A stretch of DNA of 64,000 bases from Chloroflexota bacterium (GTDB lineage Bacteria; Chloroflexota; Limnocylindria; Limnocylindrales; CSP1-4). The notes beneath the pieces were generated by a model. It worked only from the letters and a program-made list of their open reading frames with translations. It searched no databases and was not told the DNA's origin. Positions 54,208 through 61,855 of this stretch are shown here, piece by piece (positions within the stretch are counted from its first letter, which is position 1; the number at the start of each line of letters is the position of its first letter). The translations under genes were made by a program, and so were the position numbers. The DNA is taken from NCBI GenBank assembly GCA_017853275.1, contig JAFMJV010000007.1, positions 27,127 through 91,126 on the forward strand, given 5' to 3'.

Positions 54208-56238
54208 ATGCTGCGCGCCATGGTTGCCGAGACCATGGACGAGCACGCGATCCGCGAGATCTCGCCTGCCTGGATCCCGATGCCGGACGGGACCCGCCTC
54301 GCCGGCCGGATCTGGCTCCCGGCATGGGCATCGGCCGAGCGGCCGGTCCCCGCCCTCCTGGAGCTGATCCCCTACCGGACCCGGGATCTGACCGCGATCC
54401 GGGACGAGGCGCTCCACCGCTCCTTCGCGGCCGCAGGCTTCGCCTCGGCCCGGATCGACATCCGCGGCAGCGGCGATTCGGAAGGGCTGATCCCCGGCGA
54501 GTACCTCGCGCAGGAGCTCGCGGACGGGTGCGACATCATCGCCTGGCTCGCAGCGCAGCCGTGGTGCACGGGACGGGTCGGGATGTTCGGCAACAGCTGG
54601 GGCGGCTTCAACGCGCTCCAGGTCGCGGCGCTCCGGCCGCCCGCGCTCGGCGCGATCGTCACCTCCTGCTCCACGGACGACCGGTTCGGCAACGACATGC
54701 ACTACCGGGGTGGGGCGCTCCTCACGGACATGCTCGACTGGGGGGCGACCTTCCACTGCTGGATGGCGCTCCCGCCGGACCCCGCCGTGACGGGCCCGGG
54801 CTGGGCGCAGGCATGGGCCGAGCGGATCGCCCTCGCGGCCGAGGCGCCCGCGATCGCCGAGTGGTTCCTCCACCAGGAGCGGGACGACTTCTGGCGCCAT
54901 GGGTCGGTGGACGAGGACTACGCGGCGATCGAGGTGCCCGTCCTCGCCGTGGGCGGCTGGACGGACGGCTACGCGGACGCGATCCCACGCCTCCTCGCGG
55001 AGCTGCCGGGGATCCGGATGGGGGTCGTGGGGCCCTGGGCCCACGGCTACCCGGATGGGGCGCGTCCCGGGCCCCTGATCGACTTCCTGCGCCTCGCCAC
55101 CCGCTGGTGGGAGCGCCACCTCGCGGGGGTGGAGAACGGGATCGATGACGAGCCGGGCTACCGGGTCTTCCTCCAGGAGGGGCTGCCGCCCGACCCGGCC
55201 CGGACCACGACGAGCGGCCGCTGGATCGCCGAGGACGGGTGGCCGTCCGCGCGGATCGCCGCGCGCTCCTGGGCGCTCGGGGCGGGGGGCCGGCTCCGGC
55301 CGGACGAGGATGCGGCGGATGGGACGATCGTGACCGTCTCCACGCCCGCGACCGTCGGCCTCTCGGGCGGAGAGTGGTGCCCCTACGGCACGGGCGGGGA
55401 CGGCCCGGAGCTCCCGGGCGACCAGGCCGAGGACGACGCACGCTCGGTCAGCTTCGATGGGGAGCCGCTCGGCGCGCCGCTCGCGATCCTCGGGGCGCCG
55501 GTCGTCCAGCTCGCGCTGCCGCCGGGGGAGCGACCCGGCCTCGTCATCGCGCGCCTGTGCGACGTCGGGCCGGATGGGCGCTCCACGCTCGTCTCCACCG
55601 GGATCCGCCACGCGGGTGCGCCGGGTGACCCGGGTGCGCAGGACGGGATCCTCGAGGTCCCCCTCCGCGACACCGCCTACGCCTTCCCGGCGGGCCACCG
55701 GATCCGGGTCGCGCTCTCCACCACCTGGTGGCCGATGGTCTGGCCGGAGGCGATCCCCGGGTCGTTGCGCGTCCGGACGGGCGCGAGCCGGCTCGTCCTC
55801 CCCGTGCGGCCGGCGGACCCGCCCGGGACCGCGGCCCCGGAGCTCGGGACGTCGTCCCGCCCACCGGCGGCGGTGGACCGGCTCGATCCGGGTCGCTCGG
55901 AGCGGATCGTGGAGCGGGACGCGGACGGAACGGTCCGGGTGACGAACACGATCGACGGCGGCCTCATCCGCCTCCACTCCACCGGGGTCACCTTCCGGGC
56001 GACCGGCCGGGACCACGCCGCGATCCGCGAGGGCGACCCCGGGAGCGCGGAGGCGAGCGCCGAGCGGAGCGTCCTCCTGCGCCATCCCGACGGGACGGAG
56101 ATCTCCGTCACCGGCAGCCTCCGGCTCACGGCGGACCCGGAGAGCTGGCATCTCTCCGGTCGGATCGTGGCCCACCGGGACGGGACCCTCGTGGCGGACC
56201 GCCCCTTCACCCGCGCGATCCCGCGCCGGATCCCCTAG
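54208..56238 (+). CDS. CocE/NonD family hydrolase (X-Pro dipeptidyl-peptidase-like); start uncertain
   Basis: DIRGSGDSEG, GMFGNSWGGFNAL (nucleophile), AVGGWTDGYADAIPRLL, GPWAHGYPD. Confidence 0.87.
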   Translation: MLRAMVAETMDEHAIREISPAWIPMPDGTRLAGRIWLPAWASAERPVPALLELIPYRTRDLTAIRDEALHRSFAAAGFASARIDIRGSGDSEGLIPGEYLAQELADGCDIIAWLAAQPWCTGRVGMFGNSWGGFNALQVAALRPPALGAIVTSCSTDDRFGNDMHYRGGALLTDMLDWGATFHCWMALPPDPAVTGPGWAQAWAERIALAAEAPAIAEWFLHQERDDFWRHGSVDEDYAAIEVPVLAVGGWTDGYADAIPRLLAELPGIRMGVVGPWAHGYPDGARPGPLIDFLRLATRWWERHLAGVENGIDDEPGYRVFLQEGLPPDPARTTTSGRWIAEDGWPSARIAARSWALGAGGRLRPDEDAADGTIVTVSTPATVGLSGGEWCPYGTGGDGPELPGDQAEDDARSVSFDGEPLGAPLAILGAPVVQLALPPGERPGLVIARLCDVGPDGRSTLVSTGIRHAGAPGDPGAQDGILEVPLRDTAYAFPAGHRIRVALSTTWWPMVWPEAIPGSLRVRTGASRLVLPVRPADPPGTAAPELGTSSRPPAAVDRLDPGRSERIVERDADGTVRVTNTIDGGLIRLHSTGVTFRATGRDHAAIREGDPGSAEASAERSVLLRHPDGTEISVTGSLRLTADPESWHLSGRIVAHRDGTLVADRPFTRAIPRRIP

Positions 56239-56966
56239 CCCCGGGCCGCGTCCGCCCCGAGCGCCACGATCCGCGCCGCGAGATCGGCGAGCGAGCCGGT
56301 GGCGGACTCCCCGGTGAGGCGGTCCTCCCAGCGGACGCGGACCGCTTCGTCCGCCGTGCGCGGATCCACGAGCGCGGCGATCCGGGCGGCATCGAGGAGC
56401 GGCCGGTCGCCATCCGAATCGCCGATGCCCAGGATCACCTCGGCCTCTCCCGCGACGCGCGCGAGGACGGCGGCCTTGGACGTCGCCTGGGCGGTGTTCC
56501 CCGAGGCGAGCCGGGCGGCCGCGCGCCCGTCCTCCACGCCGACCTCCCAGCCGTGGATATCGGCCGGGTCGATCCCCAGCCGGCGCGCGTGGGCGCGGAG
56601 GACGGGAGCGGGGGCGCCGCTGATGACGATCGGGCGGATCCCGCCGGCATGGAGCGCCGCGAGCAGCTCCGTGGCGCCGGGGCGGAGCCGGTCCGCGGCC
56701 GCGACCTCCTCCGCGAGCGCCTCGAGCTCCGCGACCGGCCGGCCCGCGATGACCGCGAGGTAGACCTCCTCCGCGAGGTCGGCGAGATCGCGGTACGCGA
56801 GCGTGCCTCCGAGATAGGCGGCGAGGGCGGCATCGAAGCGCTCCGCCGTCCGGGCGCGCTCCCCCGCATCCCGGACGAGCCGGTGGAGCCAGGGGGAGAG
56901 CGTGAAGCCCGCCCGGAGCGTCCAGTCCCAGTCGAGGAGGGCGACCCGGGCCCGCGGCGCGCTCAC
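56235..56966 (-). CDS. HAD-superfamily hydrolase (phosphatase-like)
   Basis: LLDWDWTL (DxDxT), PIVISGAP, GIGDSDGDRPLLDAA. Confidence 0.8.
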   Translation of the reverse strand: MSAPRARVALLDWDWTLRAGFTLSPWLHRLVRDAGERARTAERFDAALAAYLGGTLAYRDLADLAEEVYLAVIAGRPVAELEALAEEVAAADRLRPGATELLAALHAGGIRPIVISGAPAPVLRAHARRLGIDPADIHGWEVGVEDGRAAARLASGNTAQATSKAAVLARVAGEAEVILGIGDSDGDRPLLDAARIAALVDPRTADEAVRVRWEDRLTGESATGSLADLAARIVALGADAARG

Positions 56967-58054
56967 GCGCGCTCCCCGAGGGCACGGAGGAGGTTCTCGA
57001 GGTGCATGACGAACTCCAGCGTGATCCAGACCCGGTCGCCATCGTGGCGCTCCAGCCACGGCCGCCAGGAGCCATCCCCACCCTGGTGGACGGCATACCA
57101 GTCGCCAAGGCGCATCGCCTGCGCACGGTACGCCTCCTCGCCGGTCGCCGCGAAGAGCGCCCCGGCCCCCCAGCTCGTCTTGCACGCGCCGGGGTAGCGG
57201 AGCATCGCCGGGGTCGCCGCGGTGGGGAGCGCCTGCCAGCGCCGCGCGAGCGCGAGCCAGCCGCCCGTGGGGTCCGCCGCATGGAGCCCGCACAGGAAGG
57301 CGGCGGAGATCCCGCCCGCGGTCCAGCGCTGGTTCCGGTCCGCCCGATGATCGAGAAGCATCCAGTCCTCGTAGCCCGGGTCGCCCGGCTCCATCGGCCG
57401 TCCGAGGCTCCGGGACCAGGCGATCCGGAGCCGGAGCGGGAGGCCGGTCGCCCGGTCGATCTCCGGCTGCTCCGCCCAGAGGCGGGCGAGGAAGCCGCCG
57501 ATCCGGCGCGCCACGTCGATCCGCCCCGCCGCGAGCGCCGCGAAGCCGACCCCCGCCGTGTAGGAGACGTCCGCGTGATCCGAGGGGCTGCCGTCCGGCA
57601 GCCGGTCATCCGCGAACGATCCGCTCGCCGGATCCTCCCAGCGCAGCAGGTCAGGGAAGAGGTCGCGTCCGAGATCGTGGACGCCCGCCATCTCCGCCCC
57701 CACGACGAGCGTGGCATCCCGGTAGGCCCACTCCGTCTCCACGCCGCGCGCGGGAGCATCCAGGCGCCCCGCGGGTCCCCGGAGCGTCCGCCGCAGCTGG
57801 TCGCAGACGCGACGCGCGGCCTCCTCCTCCCCGGCGAGCATGAAGGTCCACGGGCCGCGGTAGGTCTCGAACCCGTGCGCGGGATCGCCGAGCGCGCCGT
57901 CCGGGGCGAGGCGGGCGAGGAGCCAGGCGGTCCCGCGCCGGCTGGCATCGCGGTAGCGGGCGATCCGCGCGGCATACGGCATCCGCTCCATCCGGCGCAG
58001 CCGGACCGCGTCGAGCTGCCGCTCGGGCTCCTCCCACCACGACGTCCCGGACAT
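56963..58054 (-). CDS. (alpha/alpha)6-toroid-like protein of unknown function (glycosidase/cyclase-like)
   Basis: Repeated aromatic/Gly helical repeat pattern (GTAWLLARLAPDGALGD, GGDGSWRPWL); GTGA overlap with the HAD gene. Confidence 0.55.
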   Translation of the reverse strand: MSGTSWWEEPERQLDAVRLRRMERMPYAARIARYRDASRRGTAWLLARLAPDGALGDPAHGFETYRGPWTFMLAGEEEAARRVCDQLRRTLRGPAGRLDAPARGVETEWAYRDATLVVGAEMAGVHDLGRDLFPDLLRWEDPASGSFADDRLPDGSPSDHADVSYTAGVGFAALAAGRIDVARRIGGFLARLWAEQPEIDRATGLPLRLRIAWSRSLGRPMEPGDPGYEDWMLLDHRADRNQRWTAGGISAAFLCGLHAADPTGGWLALARRWQALPTAATPAMLRYPGACKTSWGAGALFAATGEEAYRAQAMRLGDWYAVHQGGDGSWRPWLERHDGDRVWITLEFVMHLENLLRALGERA

Positions 58055-58105
58055 CCGCGCCGACCTCCCCGGCGGCCGGACCCACCGATCGGGACGCGCC
58101 ACCGC

Positions 58106-58111
58106 TACGAT
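58106..58111 (+). promoter_or_regulatory. -10 element TACGAT
   Basis: Upstream of ATG 58150. Confidence 0.4.
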
Positions 58112-58149
58112 CGCCTGCGTCGGAAGTGGCGCAGGCGGCGAGGGAGAGG

Positions 58150-58908
58150 ATGACGGAGCGGTTCGCAGGACGCGTGGCGGTGGTGACGGGCGCGGGGCGC
58201 GGGATCGGGAGATCCGTGGCCGAGCGGCTCGCGGCGGATGGAGCGGCGGTCGCGGTGGTGGACCGCGATGCGGCACCGGCGGAGGAGGTCGCCGCGGCGA
58301 TCACCGCGGCGGGTGGCCGGGCGATCGCGATCGCCTGCGACGTGACGGACCCGGCGGCGGTCCGGGCGATGGCCGAGCGGACGATCGCACAGCTCGGGGA
58401 GATCGCGATCCTCGTGAACAACGCGGGGATCCTGCGCTCCACGAAGGCCGCGGAGATCGACCCCGCGGAGTGGCACCTCGTGGTGGACGCGAACCTCACC
58501 TCCGCCTTCCTGTGCGCGCAGGCGGTCCAGCCCTCGATGATCCGCGGCGGCTACGGCGCGATCTGCAACCTGGCGAGCATGGCCGGGCGGGCGACCTCCA
58601 CCCTCGGCGGGGTCCACTACACGACCGCCAAGGCGGGCGTCCTCGGCCTCACCCGCCACCTGGCCCGCGAGTGGGCACCGCACCGGATCACGGTGAACGC
58701 GATCTCGCCCGGGATCGTGGATACGCCGATGGTCCGCGCCTCGCGGGACGCGGAGGGTCTGGAGGCGGTCCGGCGCTCGATCCCCTTCCAGCGCTTCGCC
58801 GATCCGGCCGAGCTCGCGGCGCTCATCGCCTTCCTCGTCTCGGACGAGGCGCGCTACATCACCGGCGCGAACGTGGATATCCACGGCGGCGAGCTGATCA
58901 TCGCGTAG
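58150..58908 (+). CDS. SDR family oxidoreductase
   Basis: VVTGAGRGIGRSVAE, NNAG, YTTAK catalytic motif, SPGIVDTPM. Confidence 0.93.
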   Translation: MTERFAGRVAVVTGAGRGIGRSVAERLAADGAAVAVVDRDAAPAEEVAAAITAAGGRAIAIACDVTDPAAVRAMAERTIAQLGEIAILVNNAGILRSTKAAEIDPAEWHLVVDANLTSAFLCAQAVQPSMIRGGYGAICNLASMAGRATSTLGGVHYTTAKAGVLGLTRHLAREWAPHRITVNAISPGIVDTPMVRASRDAEGLEAVRRSIPFQRFADPAELAALIAFLVSDEARYITGANVDIHGGELIIA

Positions 58909-58932
58909 GGGCGCGGCGGCGCCGCGGCCCGC

Positions 58933-60525
58933 TCAGCCGCGGTCGAGGACCCGCCCGGGGCGCGCCGCGTCCACCTGAACCCCGTCCCGCAGGACGAAGG
59001 CGCCGTTCACAAGGACCTGCTCGATCCCGGTGGGGAAGCGGGCGGGGGTCTCGAAGGTCGCCTCGTCCCGGACGGTCTGCGGGTCGAGGACGACGAGGTC
59101 CGCGAAGGCACCCTCCGCCACGACGCCGCGTCCGGCGAGACGCGCCCGGGCGGCCGGGATCGAGGTGCTCATCGCGACCGCGCGCTCCAGGGCGAGCGTC
59201 CCCTCCTCCCGGACGAGCCGGCCGAGGAGGCGCGGATAGCAGCCATAGGAGCGGGGATGCGGACGGCCGGCGCCCGTGGGCCCGTCCGGGTCGAGCGCGA
59301 TCCCGTCCGAGCCGATCGCCCCGGCGGGATGCTCGAGGACCGCGCGGAGGTCGTCCTCGGAACGCCCGAAGGCGACCATCTGGACGCGGTCCTCCGTGCG
59401 GGCGATCAGCTCCAGGCAGGCGGCGTCCGGCTCCAGGCCCATCGCCGCACCGGCATCCACGATCGACTTCCCGAGGACGAGCGGGATGAGCGGCGCATCC
59501 ACCAGCGAGACGAAGACCTCGTCCCAGCCGAGATGGAGGGTCGCCCGCCACTCCTCCCGGACCCGCGCCCGGACCGCCGGGTCGGCGAGGCGGGCGGTCA
59601 CCGCGGGGCTCCCGCCTTCCTGGGCCCAGCCGGGGAGGAGCTGGGAGAGGTTCGCGCTCCCCGCGAGGTAGGGGTAGATATCCGCGCCCACGTCCAGCCC
59701 CTCCGCGCGGGCGGCGTCGATCCGCTCCAGGGCCTGGCGCACCTTCCCCCAGTTCCGGCGCCCGGCCACGGCGAGGTGGCTCACCTGGAGGCGGCAGCCG
59801 GTGGCGCGCGCCACGGCGAGCGTCTCGTCCACGGCCTCGAGGAGCGTGTCGCCGTAGTTCCGCATGTGGACGGCGAAGAGGGCATCGTGGCGGGCGACCG
59901 CGCGCCCGAGCGCGGCGAGCTCCTCGGGCTGCGCGAAGATCGCGGGCGGATACATCAGCCCCGTCGAGATCCCCACCGCGCCCTCGGCGAGGGCACGCTC
60001 CGCCTCCGCCTCGATGCGCGCGATCCCTGCCGCATCCAGCGGCTCCGCCGAGGCGCCGCCGACCGCGATCCGGAGCGCGACGTGACCGGTGAGGACGGCG
60101 GCATTGAGGGCGATCCCGGACGCGGCGAGGGTGGCCCGGTAGCCGGCGGTGGAGTCCCAGGCCAGGGGCACGGAGCGGTCCAGGTCCACGATCCCCGCCG
60201 CGCTCCGGACGGCCGCCGCGACCGCCGCGGGCGCCGGGAAGGGGGTGAGCCCGCAGTTCCCGGTCACCTCCGTCGTGATCCCCTGGTGGACCTTGCTGCG
60301 CGCCCGGCCGTCCGAGAGGAGGGTCCAGTCCGAGTGGCCGTGGAGATCCACGAAGCCGGGGGTGAGGAGCTTCCCGTCCGCCGCGATCCGCGTGCGCGCG
60401 GCGCTGCCGGAGAGGTCGCCCACGGCCACGACCCGGTCGCCCCGGACCCCCACGTCCGCGCGCCGGGCGGGCGCCCCGGTCCCGTCCACGAGCGTGGCGC
60501 CGGTGATCGCGAGATCGAGCTCCAT
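58933..60525 (-). CDS. N-acyl-D-amino-acid deacylase (D-aminoacylase), canonical GNCG
   Basis: PGFVDLHGHSDWTLL, QGITTEVTGNCGLTPFP, HMRNYGDTLLEAVDE, IGSDGIALDPDGPTGAGRPHPRSYG. Confidence 0.88.
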   Translation of the reverse strand: MELDLAITGATLVDGTGAPARRADVGVRGDRVVAVGDLSGSAARTRIAADGKLLTPGFVDLHGHSDWTLLSDGRARSKVHQGITTEVTGNCGLTPFPAPAAVAAAVRSAAGIVDLDRSVPLAWDSTAGYRATLAASGIALNAAVLTGHVALRIAVGGASAEPLDAAGIARIEAEAERALAEGAVGISTGLMYPPAIFAQPEELAALGRAVARHDALFAVHMRNYGDTLLEAVDETLAVARATGCRLQVSHLAVAGRRNWGKVRQALERIDAARAEGLDVGADIYPYLAGSANLSQLLPGWAQEGGSPAVTARLADPAVRARVREEWRATLHLGWDEVFVSLVDAPLIPLVLGKSIVDAGAAMGLEPDAACLELIARTEDRVQMVAFGRSEDDLRAVLEHPAGAIGSDGIALDPDGPTGAGRPHPRSYGCYPRLLGRLVREEGTLALERAVAMSTSIPAARARLAGRGVVAEGAFADLVVLDPQTVRDEATFETPARFPTGIEQVLVNGAFVLRDGVQVDAARPGRVLDRG

Positions 60526-60593
60526 CGGGTGCGCGCCTCCATCCGGGCGTCCCGGCCGGTCCTTCCGGCGGACGCCCCCCGCGATGCTAGCCG

Positions 60594-60599
60594 TCCGGC
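60594..60599 (-). promoter_or_regulatory. -10-like TAGCAT
   Basis: Upstream of ATG 60525. Confidence 0.35.
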
Positions 60600-60615
60600 G
60601 CGGGCGCGGAGGCCG

Positions 60616-60621
60616 TAGGCT
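60616..60621 (+). promoter_or_regulatory. -10 element TAGGCT
   Basis: Upstream of ATG 60647. Confidence 0.35.
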
Positions 60622-60646
60622 GGCGGCCACAGAGGAGGGTCATCGG

Positions 60647-61672
60647 ATGGACCGGATCGGCGTCGGCTTCGTGGGGCTCGGCGGGATCGCCCGTTCCCGT
60701 CATCTGCCGGGCTTCCGGGCGCTGCCGGGGGTGGAGGTCGTCGCCGTGGCCGCGAGCAGCGTGGAGTCCGCGCGGCGGACGGCGGCCGAGCTCGGGATCC
60801 CGCGCGTGCATGACGACTGGCCGTCGCTCGTCGCCGACCCCGCGGTCGACCTCGTCGTGGTGGCCACGTGGCCGGACCTCCATGTCCCGGTCACCCTGGC
60901 CGCGCTCGCCGCGGGGAAGCACGTCCTCTGCCAGGCACGCCTCGCGATGGACCTTGCGGAGGCGGACGCGGTCGCGGAGGCGGCGCGCCGGCATCCCGGG
61001 CAGGTCGTCATGGTCGTCCCCTCGCCGATGACCCTGGCGTGGGATGCCACGATCGCGCGCCTCATCCGCGAGGGCACCCTCGGGGAGGTCCGGAGCGTCC
61101 GGATGGCGAGCTCCGGCGGGGTGACGGCGAGCGACCCGTGGCGCCGGCTCCGGCGCCACAGCGGGAAGAACGTGATGTCCCTGGGGATCCTCTACGAGGC
61201 GCTCCTCCGCTGGCTCCCGGCGGCGGTGAGCGTGAGCGCCACGGGCCGGATCGCCGAGCCGGAGGTCCGCCTCGCGGACGGCCGGGTGGAGCGTGCGGAT
61301 ATCCCCGACCACCTCGTCGTCGTGGCGGAGCTCGCCGGCGGCGCGATCCTGACGATCGACCTCTCCGCCACCCCGCGCCCGGAGCCGGACGGCGTGACGA
61401 TCGCCGGGACGGCCGGTGCGCTCACCCTCGCCTGGGACCCGCCCGCGCTCCTCCGCCACCGGCCGGGAACGGGCTCGGCGCCGGCGCCGGTCCCGGTCCT
61501 GCCCGGCGAGGCGGGCGGCTGGCGCGTGGAGGAGGAGATCGTGGCGGCGATCCGGACCGGCGCCCCGGTCACCCGGACGGACGTGGGCACGGCGGTCGCC
61601 TACATGGCCTTCACGGATGCGGTGGACGCCGCGCTCCGCAGCGGCGGACGGGTCCCGGTCCGCGCCGGCTGA
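60647..61672 (+). CDS. Gfo/Idh/MocA family oxidoreductase
   Basis: GVGFVGLGGIARSRHLPGF, VVATWPDLHVPVTLAALAAGKHVLCQARLAMD. Confidence 0.86.
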   Translation: MDRIGVGFVGLGGIARSRHLPGFRALPGVEVVAVAASSVESARRTAAELGIPRVHDDWPSLVADPAVDLVVVATWPDLHVPVTLAALAAGKHVLCQARLAMDLAEADAVAEAARRHPGQVVMVVPSPMTLAWDATIARLIREGTLGEVRSVRMASSGGVTASDPWRRLRRHSGKNVMSLGILYEALLRWLPAAVSVSATGRIAEPEVRLADGRVERADIPDHLVVVAELAGGAILTIDLSATPRPEPDGVTIAGTAGALTLAWDPPALLRHRPGTGSAPAPVPVLPGEAGGWRVEEEIVAAIRTGAPVTRTDVGTAVAYMAFTDAVDAALRSGGRVPVRAG

Positions 61673-61703
61673 GGCCGGGTCCGGCGGCGTCGGACGATCG
61701 TGA

Positions 61704-61733
61704 TTGGTTCCACACCCAAGTCCGTGGTATCGT
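61704..61733 (+). promoter_or_regulatory. Promoter TTGGTT-N18-TATCGT with no downstream CDS
   Basis: Well-spaced -35/-10 in the intergenic region. Confidence 0.5.
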
Positions 61734-61737
61734 TTCC

Positions 61738-61842
61738 TGACGCTCGGGCGCACCGCCCGGAGCGAGCACGCCTTCTGACCCCGGACCGACCCGCCGGTCC
61801 GTGACCCGCCGGGCGCCTTCGGGCCCCGGCGGGTCGAACTTT
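61738..61842 (+). ncRNA. Candidate small structured RNA or CDS-less transcription unit
   Basis: Promoter, hairpin gggc/gccc near the 5' end, and strong terminal hairpin; no ORF. Confidence 0.4.
61803..61835. terminator. Strong terminator hairpin
   Basis: gacccgccggg-cgccttcgggc-cccggcgggtc, then gaacttt. Confidence 0.65.
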
Positions 61843-61855
61843 CCCCGGCGCCCCG

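Noticed and set aside
54115-57975. 1286-aa minus-strand ORF
   Set aside because: Antisense to the CocE/NonD gene and out of frame with the HAD and toroid genes; shadow-ORF composition.
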